From: Marivirga arenosa
GTDB lineage: Bacteria; Bacteroidota; Bacteroidia; Cytophagales; Cyclobacteriaceae
Direction of reading: 5' to 3'
DNA: 64,000 bases
Assembly: GCF_030503875.2 (NCBI RefSeq)
Contig: NZ_CP129968.2
Span: 806,001-870,000, forward strand
Made by a program: the position numbers and the translations under genes. Under the pieces are notes generated by a model. The model made no database searches. It saw nothing but the letters and a program-made list of their open reading frames with translations, and was not told the DNA's origin. This document shows, one piece after another, positions 56,323 through 64,000 of this stretch (position 1 is its first letter; each line of letters begins with the position of its first letter).

Positions 56323-57231
56323 ATGGGCTTAATTGAAGAATTACCATTACAAAATGGAAGGATAATCATTGTAACAGGAGCAAATACAGGCTTAGGGTTT
56401 GAAACCGCATTAGTTTTAGCTAAGAAAGGTGCTAAAGTAATTATGGCTTGCAGAAATGCGATTAAAGCCAATAAGGCAATAGATAGAATTAAAAAAGAGA
56501 TTCCTATTGCAGATTTAGAGTTCATTCAAATTGACTTAAGCAGTTTAGAATCTGTTCGATCCTTCGCAAAAGAATTCCAATCTAAATATGATAGGCTAGA
56601 TGTATTAATAAATAATGCAGGGGTAATGATGCCGCCTTATACGAAAACTAAGGATGGGTTTGAATTACAATTTGAAGCCAATCACTTAGGTCATTTTCTG
56701 CTTACTGGTTTATTACTTGATACTATTGTGAATACTCCAGATTCAAGGGTTGTTTCATTAAGTTCGATAGCACATAAAAATGGGAAAATTAATTTTGATG
56801 ATCTGCAGAGTGAGAAAAAATATTCTGCATCAGAGGCTTATGGACAATCTAAGCTAGCATGTTTAATGTTTGCTTATGAATTACAAAGAAGGTTAGAAAG
56901 AAAAGGTTATAATAATACCATATCAACAGCTGCCCATCCTGGAGTTTCTCCTACTGAATTGAGTAGACATATGCCCAAATTATTATTTGTTATTTTAAAA
57001 TATACCGTAGGCCCATTTTTGACTCATGCGCCAAGTGAAGGGGCTAAGCCTACACTCATGGCTGCGGTTGCAAATGGTGTAAAAGGAGGTGATTATTTCG
57101 GACCAACTGGCTTTAACGAAATGAAAGGAAAACCTGGCATTGCTAGTTCTACCGATTTATCGAAAGATGAGACTGTTGCAAAAAGATTATGGGAGGTTTC
57201 GGAAGAATTATCAGGCTTAAAATTTTTATAG
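56323..57231 (+). CDS. SDR oxidoreductase, retinol-dehydrogenase-like
   Basis: 302 residues. Cofactor motif TGANTGLGFETAL (~19-31), NNAGVMMPPY and the catalytic Y-G-Q-S-K in SEAYGQSKLACLMFAYELQR. The long C-terminal part and the PG motif AAHPGVSPTELSRHMP put it with the retinol-dehydrogenase/WWOX-like SDR group. The substrate is unknown. Separated by 112 bp from the GMC oxidoreductase gene, so the two may form a redox pair. Confidence 0.92.
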   Translation: MGLIEELPLQNGRIIIVTGANTGLGFETALVLAKKGAKVIMACRNAIKANKAIDRIKKEIPIADLEFIQIDLSSLESVRSFAKEFQSKYDRLDVLINNAGVMMPPYTKTKDGFELQFEANHLGHFLLTGLLLDTIVNTPDSRVVSLSSIAHKNGKINFDDLQSEKKYSASEAYGQSKLACLMFAYELQRRLERKGYNNTISTAAHPGVSPTELSRHMPKLLFVILKYTVGPFLTHAPSEGAKPTLMAAVANGVKGGDYFGPTGFNEMKGKPGIASSTDLSKDETVAKRLWEVSEELSGLKFL

Positions 57232-57343
57232 GTTTTGAAATAAATGAACCAAATAATAAAAATTATCACAGTGGTTCTAACTTAATAAAATGATATGATC
57301 TCATTATTTTTATTATCTTGAAATCTATAAGATAGATTAATTA

Positions 57344-58909
57344 ATGGATTACGATTATGTGATTATTGGGAGTGGCTTCGGTGGCTCTGTAAGTGCGTTA
57401 AGGCTTTCCCAAAAAGGGTATAAAGTTTTAGTAGTTGAAAAGGGGAAATGGTATAAAGCGAAAGATTTCCCAAAGACAAACTGGAATTTCAGAAAGTGGT
57501 TATGGGTACCAGCTCTACGATTTTTTGGAATCATGAAGCTTTCTATATTCAAACATATTGTAATCCTTTCGGGCACAGGTGTAGGAGGAGGATCTTTAGT
57601 TTATGCGAATACATTACCAGTACCTAAAACTACATTCTTCAAAACGGGTAGTTGGTCACAATTAAAGGATTGGGAAAACACCTTAAAACCTTATTATGAT
57701 GAGGCTTTAAGAATGCTTGGTGCTGCTAAAAACCCCAAACTTTTTGATGGTGATAAAGGACTTGAAAAAGTAGCCGATCGACTCAATCTCAAATCAAAAT
57801 TTGATGCCACCAATGTTGCAGTCTATTTTGGAGAAGAGAATGTAACTAAACCGGATCCATATTTTGGAGGGGAAGGCCCTGAAAGGACAGGATGTAATCA
57901 TTGTGGTGCATGCATGACAGGCTGCCGGAATAATTCGAAAAATACATTGGATAAAAATTATCTCTATTTGGCTCAAAATAAAGGTGCTGAAATTTTAGCA
58001 GAGCAGGAGGTTGTTGATGTAAAAGCAATAAATGAAGAAAACCTTGATGAAGGATACGAAATATCCATGCAGTCGAGCACCAAGTTTTTTAAGAAAAATA
58101 AGACAGTAAAAGCCAAGGGCGTAATTTTTTCTGGTGGTGTGATGGGCACTGTAAAATTACTGTTAAGGTTGAAGGATAAATCACTTCCAAAGTTATCAGA
58201 CCGAATTGGAGAAGATATTAGAAGCAATAATGAGACATTAGTTAGTGTTTCGACTTTAGATAAAGAAAAGGATTTTTCAAAAGGAGTAGCCATTGGTAGT
58301 ATATTAGATACCGATGAAAACAGCCACTTAGAGATTTGTAGATATTCAGAAGGATCAAATGCCTGGAAATTGGTTCACTTTCCTTATGTAACAGGAGGAA
58401 ATACATTTACTAGATTAGTCAAAGCTTTTTTTGCAGTGGTAAAGAGTCCGTTTAAGTATATTAAAACGTATTTTATAAATGGCTGGGCAAAAAAGACAGT
58501 AGTATTGCTTTTCATGCAAACATTAGACAGCACAATAAGATTTAGGAAAAATATTTTTGGAGGGATGAGTTCAACTATGAGTTCAGGTAAAAAACCTACT
58601 CCTTTTATTCCTGAATCTGAGAAATTAGTAAAAGAATACAGTAAGGCAGTTAATGGTGTAGGAACCTCATTCGCACTTGAAACTTTAGCAGGAATACCTT
58701 CTACAGCACATATTTTAGGTGGAGCAGTAATGGGACACAATCCATCAGAAGGGGTAATAAATGAAAAGAATGAAGTTTTTGGCTATAAAAATATGTATAT
58801 CATTGACGGTTCTATGATATCAGCTAATCCAGGTGTTAACCCATCCTTATCTATTACTGCTATTGCAGAACATGCTATGGATCAAATACCTTCAAAGGCT
58901 AATAAATAG
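57344..58909 (+). CDS. GMC-type FAD oxidoreductase (cholesterol-oxidase-like)
   Basis: 521 residues. FAD Rossmann motif DYVIIGSGFGGSVSAL at residues 2-17. The second FAD segment is GTGVGGGSLVYANTL. The C-terminal NPGVNPSLSITAIAEHAMDQ carries the conserved active-site region. No signal peptide. Cys184, 187, 190 and 194 form CxxCxxCxxxC (CNHCGACMTGC), identical in spacing to a 4Fe-4S ferredoxin motif. It oxidises an unidentified alcohol or sterol-like substrate. Confidence 0.9.
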   Translation: MDYDYVIIGSGFGGSVSALRLSQKGYKVLVVEKGKWYKAKDFPKTNWNFRKWLWVPALRFFGIMKLSIFKHIVILSGTGVGGGSLVYANTLPVPKTTFFKTGSWSQLKDWENTLKPYYDEALRMLGAAKNPKLFDGDKGLEKVADRLNLKSKFDATNVAVYFGEENVTKPDPYFGGEGPERTGCNHCGACMTGCRNNSKNTLDKNYLYLAQNKGAEILAEQEVVDVKAINEENLDEGYEISMQSSTKFFKKNKTVKAKGVIFSGGVMGTVKLLLRLKDKSLPKLSDRIGEDIRSNNETLVSVSTLDKEKDFSKGVAIGSILDTDENSHLEICRYSEGSNAWKLVHFPYVTGGNTFTRLVKAFFAVVKSPFKYIKTYFINGWAKKTVVLLFMQTLDSTIRFRKNIFGGMSSTMSSGKKPTPFIPESEKLVKEYSKAVNGVGTSFALETLAGIPSTAHILGGAVMGHNPSEGVINEKNEVFGYKNMYIIDGSMISANPGVNPSLSITAIAEHAMDQIPSKANK

Positions 58910-58929
58910 AATTAATTTAAAACCAATCT

Positions 58930-59526
58930 CTAATCATTTTTAGGCTGGTACATAATTATTATTTGAATAATAACAGCTAGGAAGATCAAAATGTAGATTT
59001 CGATTTGAGTGTACAACTCAACATTGCGAACTGCTTTTTGACTAATTGATAATTGCCTGTTTCCCTCAGTAATCTGAATTTCCGAGAGTTGTTTTAGATG
59101 TTGATTTGCGATTTTAATTTTATCGTTTAGATTTTTGTTGTTTTTAAAATCTTTAGTATCAATATTCTTTTCAAGTTCAATAATACTGCTCAAATCTGTT
59201 TGTAAATCATTAAAAACTCTTTCCTCTTTTTTAGTAAGTTTCGTTTTCTTGAATTTTTCAAGTTCAGAATTGAGTTCCTTATTTTTTTGAGAATTAATGA
59301 TAGAAAAGTATGCGGTATCATATTCCACAAGTGCTATTTCTTTTTCATGCAAAATATTAGAGATATTAAAAATGATTTCTTTAGCTAAGAGCCTGTCCTC
59401 ATAAATACTAACCACTGAATCCCTAACTCGTTGGAAATTTTTTCTGTCTATAAGGTTGGTGCTGATGATTAAAATAAAAACCATTAATATTCCTAAAATC
59501 CATTTTATTTTATTGATTAACGACAT
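58930..59526 (-). CDS. Four-helix-bundle sensor-type membrane protein
   Basis: 198 residues. A transmembrane helix at about 9-26 is followed by a periplasmic Lys/Glu-rich four-helix bundle (~30-165) like the MCP 4HB_MCP_1 sensor domain, then a second helix at about 172-192 and a six-residue tail YQPKND-type end. There is no HAMP or signalling domain, so it is a truncated-looking sensor without output. It is a complete open frame. Convergent with the GMC gene. Confidence 0.82.
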   Translation of the reverse strand: MSLINKIKWILGILMVFILIISTNLIDRKNFQRVRDSVVSIYEDRLLAKEIIFNISNILHEKEIALVEYDTAYFSIINSQKNKELNSELEKFKKTKLTKKEERVFNDLQTDLSSIIELEKNIDTKDFKNNKNLNDKIKIANQHLKQLSEIQITEGNRQLSISQKAVRNVELYTQIEIYILIFLAVIIQIIIMYQPKND

Positions 59527-59669
59527 AGCAGTGATATTAAAATCTTTCCACTAAAGATAAGAATTCAGGACAGTTTCTATTAACGAAGCACATTATTTTT
59601 CAAAGTTTTTATTATATCTAGTATGTTTTTTCAGTTGTTACGATTATATCTCTTTTTAATCTGAAACAT

Positions 59670-59689
59670 TAATCGTAATATTACGATTA
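59670..59689. promoter_or_regulatory. ArsR operator, perfect 20-bp palindrome
   Basis: TAATCGTAATATTACGATTA is a perfect palindrome 8 bp upstream of the arsR start. A related half site GTTACGATTATA occurs at 59637-59648. Location fits autorepression by the arsenic sensor. Confidence 0.8.
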
Positions 59690-59697
59690 TAAAAATT

Positions 59698-60027
59698 ATG
59701 GGAGCATCTAAGACCAACATATTTTCCGACCAACAAAATGAAGTAGCTCGATTTGCAAAAGCCTTTGCTCACCCAGCACGAGTAGCGATTATTGAGTATC
59801 TGTTTAAATTAAATGCTTGTGTTTGTGGTGATTTAGTAAGCGAAATAGGCTTGGCTCAAGCTACAATTTCTCAGCATTTGAAAGAATTAAAAAGCTTAGG
59901 AATAATCAAAGGAAATATTGAAGGAACGAGTGTTTGTTATTGTATTAATGAAGAAGTCTGGGATAAAATGACGCATATTTTAGATACTTTCTTTAATCAA
60001 AAATTGAGCACAACGGAGTGTTGTTAA
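59698..60027 (+). CDS. arsR: ArsR-family metalloregulator
   Basis: 109 residues. Winged helix-turn-helix with the arsenic-type cysteine pair in NACVCGDLVSEIGLAQATIS (about 39-58), and HLKELKSLGIIKG as the wing region. A second pair of Cys ends the protein (TECC). In the family, As(III) binding releases the repressor from DNA. It is the first gene of the ars operon, with palindromes before it and before the second gene. Confidence 0.93.
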   Translation: MGASKTNIFSDQQNEVARFAKAFAHPARVAIIEYLFKLNACVCGDLVSEIGLAQATISQHLKELKSLGIIKGNIEGTSVCYCINEEVWDKMTHILDTFFNQKLSTTECC

Positions 60028-60043
60028 AAAAATTTGACTCTAT

Positions 60044-60063
60044 TAATCGTAATATTACAATAA
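60044..60063. promoter_or_regulatory. Second ArsR-like operator
   Basis: TAATCGTAATATTACAATAA matches the upstream operator at 18 of 20 positions and lies 9 bp before the DUF6428 gene. It could give that gene its own regulated promoter. Confidence 0.65.
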
Positions 60064-60072
60064 ATATTAATT

Positions 60073-60540
60073 ATGAATTTATCAAAAATTAAAAAAGAAC
60101 TCAACGGATTAACAGAAATTAGTTTTCAATTGCCAAGCGGGGAATTAGTTCCAGAGCATTTTCATGTAACCGAAGTAGGGAAAATCACTAAAAACTTTAT
60201 AGACTGTGGAGGAACCGTTCGAAAAGAGGAGGTGGTTAACTTTCAATTATGGAATGCTAATGATTATAACCACCGTTTGCATCCTGAAAAACTGGTAAAA
60301 ATTATTGAATTGTCTCAACAGACTTTGAATATTTCTGACGATCTGGAAATTGAAGTTGAATACCAAGGTGAAAGTATTGAAAAATACGGATTAGATTTTA
60401 ATGGAGGTGCTTTTTTATTGACCACCAAACAAACTGATTGTTTGGCAAAAGATAATTGTGGTATACCTAATAGTAAACCAAAAGTTAAGCTAGCTGATCT
60501 AAATGAATCAGTTTGCGATCCAAACGGAAACTGCTGTTAA
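60073..60540 (+). CDS. DUF6428 protein of the ars operon
   Basis: 155 residues, cytosolic. The pattern LPSGELVPEHFHVTEVG and later HPEKLVKIIELSQQTL is that of DUF6428, found next to arsR in Bacteroidota. His residues in EHFHVTEVG and the cysteines near the C-terminus (KQTDCLAKDNCG and VCDPNGNCC) would suit binding of As(III) or another soft metal. That is inference. It lies between arsR and the arsC-like gene. Confidence 0.85.
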   Translation: MNLSKIKKELNGLTEISFQLPSGELVPEHFHVTEVGKITKNFIDCGGTVRKEEVVNFQLWNANDYNHRLHPEKLVKIIELSQQTLNISDDLEIEVEYQGESIEKYGLDFNGGAFLLTTKQTDCLAKDNCGIPNSKPKVKLADLNESVCDPNGNCC

Positions 60541-60569
60541 TAGAAGATAAAAATAGAAACTAACATACC

Positions 60570-61184
60570 GTGTTTGAAAATCTAATAGTAACAATAGAGG
60601 AAATTCGAGATTTTTCAATTTCTTTAGAAAGACAAGAAAATCTAAAACCTCTTATTGAATATATCCAGCATAAAATTAATAATCAGGAAAAGGTTAATTT
60701 GAATTTTATTTGCACCCATAATTCGAGAAGAAGTCATTTATCGCAAATTTGGGCTCAAACTTTTTCTTATTATTTTGGCATTAATGGAGTTAACTGTTAT
60801 TCAGCAGGTACTGAAGCTACCGCTTTGTTTCCAGCGGTGATTAATGTATTAGAATCTTCGGGATTTGTGATAAATAAACTTTCTGAAGGCTCCAATCCTG
60901 TTTACAGTATTAAATATGCTGATAATGCACATCCTATAATAGGATTTTCTAAGGGCCTTAAGCATAATTTTAATCCAAAATCAAACTTTGGTGCCATTAT
61001 GACCTGTGATGCTGCATATGAAGCTTGTCCTATTGTGAATGGTGCGGACCAGAAATTTGCTATTACTTTTGAAGACCCTAAGCAATTTGATAATACCGAA
61101 ATCCAGAAAGAAAAATATATAGAAAGAAGTATGCAGATTGCATCAGAGTTTTATTATGTATTCTCTCAAATTAATAATAGATAA
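60570..61184 (+). CDS. Arsenate reductase-like low-molecular-weight phosphatase
   Basis: 204 residues. The start is GTG at 60570; no ATG precedes [12 protein letters not shown] in frame. The LMW-PTP loop is [14 protein letters not shown] (C-x5-R-S), the nucleophile loop of thioredoxin-linked arsenate reductases. [19 protein letters not shown] carries further cysteines likely used for the disulphide cascade, and FEDPKQFD is the family's acid loop. It reduces As(V) to As(III) for export by the next gene. Its stop overlaps the acr3 start. Confidence 0.9.
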   Translation: MFENLIVTIEEIRDFSISLERQENLKPLIEYIQHKINNQEKVNLNFICTHNSRRSHLSQIWAQTFSYYFGINGVNCYSAGTEATALFPAVINVLESSGFVINKLSEGSNPVYSIKYADNAHPIIGFSKGLKHNFNPKSNFGAIMTCDAAYEACPIVNGADQKFAITFEDPKQFDNTEIQKEKYIERSMQIASEFYYVFSQINNR

Positions 61185-62230
61185 TGGCAGTGAAGAAATT
61201 AAGTTTTTTAGATAAAAACCTAACACTTTGGATTTTTGCAGCGATGGCTGCAGGAGTTGGTATAGGTTACTTTTTTCCTAATTTACCTGAAGTTATCAAT
61301 ACATTTAAATCAGGTACTACAAATATCCCAATTGCAATTGGATTGATTCTAATGATGTATCCACCTCTTGCAAAAGTTAATTATGCATTACTTCCAAAGG
61401 TCTTCAAAAACGTTAAAATACTATCCACTTCACTTGTGTTGAACTGGATTATAGGTCCATTTTTAATGTTTTTCCTGGCTATCATTTTTCTAAGTGATTA
61501 CCCAGAATATATGGTGGGCTTAATTTTAATAGGATTAGCTCGTTGCATAGCCATGGTTTTAGTTTGGAACGACCTAGCTGATGGGAATAGTGAATATGGA
61601 GCAGGATTAGTAGCCCTAAACAGTATTTTTCAAGTTTTCGCCTATTCATTTTATGCATGGATTTTTATAACCATACTTCCGCCCTATTTTGGATTTGAAG
61701 GATCTATCGTGGATATTTCAATTACTACAATTGCTGAAAGTGTAGCGGTATATTTAGGTATCCCCTTTTTATTAGGAATACTAAGCAGAATTATTTTAGT
61801 GAACTGGAAAGGAGAAAAGTGGTATAAAGAAATATTTATACCTACTATTTCTCCCTTAACTTTAATTTCACTGCTGTTTACGATTCTTGTTATGTTTTCT
61901 TTGAAAGGAGAACTAATTGTAAAAATACCAATGGATGTTCTTATTATAGCCGTTCCTCTATTAATTTACTTTGCTTTAATGTTTCTAATAGGCTTTTTTG
62001 TTTCAAAAGCTGTAGGAGCAAAATATGATAAAACGGCTTCTGTAGCCTTTACGGCAGCGGGTAATAATTTTGAATTAGCCATTGCAGTTGCGATTGCAGT
62101 TTTTGGGCTAAACTCAGGTCAGGCATTCGCGGGAGTAATTGGACCACTAGTTGAAGTTCCAGCACTAATTTTATTGGTAAAAGTATCTTTTTGGCTGCGC
62201 AATAAATATTTTAAAACACAAGTAGTTTAG
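61184..62230 (+). CDS. acr3: ACR3-family arsenite efflux transporter
   Basis: 348 residues with about ten membrane helices. The conserved Cys and signature [19 protein letters not shown] (about 124-142) identify ACR3. [18 protein letters not shown] is the second hallmark. Exports As(III) across the inner membrane. The ATG overlaps the phosphatase stop, and it is the last gene of the ars operon; a hairpin follows. Confidence 0.95.
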   Translation: MAVKKLSFLDKNLTLWIFAAMAAGVGIGYFFPNLPEVINTFKSGTTNIPIAIGLILMMYPPLAKVNYALLPKVFKNVKILSTSLVLNWIIGPFLMFFLAIIFLSDYPEYMVGLILIGLARCIAMVLVWNDLADGNSEYGAGLVALNSIFQVFAYSFYAWIFITILPPYFGFEGSIVDISITTIAESVAVYLGIPFLLGILSRIILVNWKGEKWYKEIFIPTISPLTLISLLFTILVMFSLKGELIVKIPMDVLIIAVPLLIYFALMFLIGFFVSKAVGAKYDKTASVAFTAAGNNFELAIAVAIAVFGLNSGQAFAGVIGPLVEVPALILLVKVSFWLRNKYFKTQVV

Positions 62231-62264
62231 ATAGCGAATAGGATACATATAGAATTCTTCAGTT

Positions 62265-62290
62265 ATCAAAATCACTAAAATGATTTTGAT
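62265..62290 (+). terminator. Hairpin after the ars operon
   Basis: ATCAAAATCA, loop CTAAAA, TGATTTTGAT: a perfect 10-bp stem, AT-rich, with no long T run. Probably a weak terminator. Confidence 0.5.
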
Positions 62291-62404
62291 TCTCAGTTAA
62301 TTTTAGAATTATCGATAGATAACTTATTTAAGGTGTTATATGACATTGATTTTAAAATAGTCTAGTTCTAGCTTTGGTTCATATAGAATCAAATCAAGAA
62401 CATT

Positions 62405-63871
62405 ATGAGACTCTTTGAAATTATATTGTTGTTATCTGTTACAATTCTTCCATTTATTAAGCGCCCTTTATTGCAAAGGATTAAGTCGAACTATTTAGTT
62501 GCAATTTTAGGATCAGTTTTAATTCTACATCTTTTAATAGAAGGAGTTCGATGGCAAATGTTTCCAGCTTATTTGCTTGTAGTTATATTAGTATGGCGCA
62601 TTAAAGCTGTAGATATTACTCAAAAAGCTAAGTTTAGTTTTTTAAGAGGATTAGGCTATTTTTTCATGCTTATAATATTAAGTATTTCTTGGCTTTTACC
62701 TATTGTATTACCCGTTTTTGATCTCCCGAAACCTACTGGTGAGTACAAGGTCGGATCTGAATCCTTTTATGTAAAAACTAATCTGGATGAATTGATTACA
62801 GAAGATCCTACAGATAAAAGAGAACTAATGGTGAAAGTCTGGTACCCAGTTCAGACAGAAAAAGAAGAATTAGAAGCTGAACGCTATGTAGACCAAGCAA
62901 GTAGAGAAGGCTTTGCCACAAAGTATGGTTTACCTGCATCTGCTCTTAATTATTTAGATCAGGTTGAAACATTTGTTTATAAAAATGCTCAAGTAGCCGA
63001 TGGGAAATTTCCAGTAATTTTATTTTCACACGGTTATGGTTCTAAAGCTACAGCTTATTATGCTTTGCTAACTGAACTTGCTAGTCATGGTTATGTAATT
63101 ATTAATATGAACCATACTTATGAAAGCCTGGGTGTTACTTTTCCAGATGGTCGTAAAAAATATTTTGATTATGATTATCAGAGAAAGATATCAGCTCATT
63201 TCATGGAGAAAATGGGGCCTGTTATTGAGGCTTTTAAAGATAGCCTGAGTTATGATCAAAGACACCCGATCGTTAGAGATGCAATCCAAGACTATTTTGA
63301 AGGTCATATTCAAGATCGCTGGGCAAAAGATATGTTTTATATCACCAATTTACTGAATGATTGGAACAATGAAGGTTTATTGAAAGGAAAGCTTGATTTG
63401 GATAGGATAGGGGCATTAGGCCACTCTGTTGGAGGGGGTACAGCTGGGAATTTGGCGATGAAAGATAATAGAATTAAGGCTGCTGTTAATTTAGATGGAA
63501 TTCAATGGGGAAAGAAAATTGATACAGTTTACCATGTCCCGTATTTATATGTTTCCGCAGATTGGCCGGCTGATCATGAAGACATCAACTCCCATATCTA
63601 TAAGAAAAAGAGTACTGATTATTTCTATGAAACAAAGTTATTAAAATCAGCTCATGCAAATTTCATGGATATACCTTTCATGGTAACACTTAATTCAGTA
63701 GCAGGAACGGGTGAGATTAATCCTTATTTAGGAAATAGAATAATAACTGAGTTGACGATCTCATTTTTCGATCGACACTTAAGAGGAATAGAAACAAAAG
63801 GTCCTGAAAGAGTAGCTGCTGAATATGATCTATTAGAAATGGAAATATTTAAAGGGGACTCTCTTTTATAA
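62405..63871 (+). CDS. Membrane-anchored alpha/beta hydrolase, PAF-acetylhydrolase-like
   Basis: 488 residues. Three to four hydrophobic helices fill the first ~105 residues. The hydrolase domain has an oxyanion strand VILFSHGYGSKATAYY, the nucleophile Ser in GALGHSVGGGTAGNLA and a catalytic His probably in SAHANFMDIPF. The nucleophile elbow and length fit the platelet-activating-factor acetylhydrolase/dienelactone hydrolase group. The substrate, perhaps an acyl ester, is unknown. Confidence 0.85.
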   Translation: MRLFEIILLLSVTILPFIKRPLLQRIKSNYLVAILGSVLILHLLIEGVRWQMFPAYLLVVILVWRIKAVDITQKAKFSFLRGLGYFFMLIILSISWLLPIVLPVFDLPKPTGEYKVGSESFYVKTNLDELITEDPTDKRELMVKVWYPVQTEKEELEAERYVDQASREGFATKYGLPASALNYLDQVETFVYKNAQVADGKFPVILFSHGYGSKATAYYALLTELASHGYVIINMNHTYESLGVTFPDGRKKYFDYDYQRKISAHFMEKMGPVIEAFKDSLSYDQRHPIVRDAIQDYFEGHIQDRWAKDMFYITNLLNDWNNEGLLKGKLDLDRIGALGHSVGGGTAGNLAMKDNRIKAAVNLDGIQWGKKIDTVYHVPYLYVSADWPADHEDINSHIYKKKSTDYFYETKLLKSAHANFMDIPFMVTLNSVAGTGEINPYLGNRIITELTISFFDRHLRGIETKGPERVAAEYDLLEMEIFKGDSLL

Positions 63872-63950
63872 TATAGATTCTAGTTCTTATTCTTTATTTT
63901 AACTTCCAACTAATTATTAGTTATGGTTGTCAATCACTAAAACTCAAGTT

Positions 63951-64000
63951 ATGCGGCCTTTAATATTTTTGATAATTTCCTGTTTATTTGCGTTAATATC
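63951..64000 (+). CDS. Start of an exported protein, cut by window edge
   Basis: ATG at 63951 opens a frame encoding MRPLIFLIISCLFALI before the window ends. This looks like a signal peptide; a possible lipobox-like IISC is too early to judge. The frame stays open for all 16 visible codons. Nothing more can be said about the product. Confidence 0.5.
   Translation, partial: MRPLIFLIISCLFALI

Overview
The window is AT-rich DNA from a member of the Bacteroidota, most likely a Cytophagales relative of Marivirga or Flammeovirgaceae. The assignment rests on gene content and order: tandem DUF6089 barrels next to uppS-bamA-ompH-ompH, a SecA without a C-terminal zinc motif, SPOR and OmpA/PD40 envelope proteins, DUF6428 in an ars operon, TAnnTTTG-type promoter boxes, and start sites with no strong Shine-Dalgarno. 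The genus is inference. No rRNA, tRNA or CRISPR array was seen.

Positions 1-34962 are mostly core chromosome. They hold a TetR-SDR pair, uvrA, a beta-helix lipoprotein, pdxJ, a YqeY-like protein, cvpA and pabA/trpG. Next comes a long envelope operon: hydrolase, CBS protein, nadK, two DUF6089 barrels, uppS, bamA and two ompH/skp genes, closed by a strong terminator at 18804. After that come an LD-carboxypeptidase, chrA, a 2-oxoglutarate oxygenase, aspC, an HldE-type kinase, a TrkH K+ transporter, dapF, secA with a SPOR lipoprotein, and an M20 amidohydrolase.

Positions 35000-45700 are accessory. A two-gene unit (35167-36853) encodes an unknown protein and a membrane-anchored PD-(D/E)XK nuclease-like protein. 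It is bracketed by GTTGTAGAGC / GCTCTACAAC and followed by a 158-bp imperfect palindrome. If the unit were circularised, the two ends would make one R-L...L-R site like an integron attC, although the core is not the classical GTTRRRY. An IS481-like element lies directly downstream. Then come an orphan gene and a three-gene minus-strand cluster (39246-44685) of large unrecognised proteins without signal peptides. Two of these share an N-terminal domain, and one ends in tandem 14/15-residue helical repeats. This region holds the best candidates for undescribed biology.

Positions 45129-58909 are a mix of envelope and accessory genes: a YdeI-like protein, an OmpA/PD40 protein, a serine-hydrolase lipoprotein that has lost its catalytic motifs, a CatB/Vat-like acetyltransferase, an intact serine hydrolase, a DUF4386 protein, a GNAT, a large AsmA protein, an SDR and a GMC oxidoreductase with a ferredoxin-like cysteine spacing. 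Positions 59670-62230 hold an ars operon (arsR, DUF6428, arsC-like phosphatase, acr3) with palindromic operators before the first and second genes. An alpha/beta hydrolase and the first bases of another exported protein end the window.
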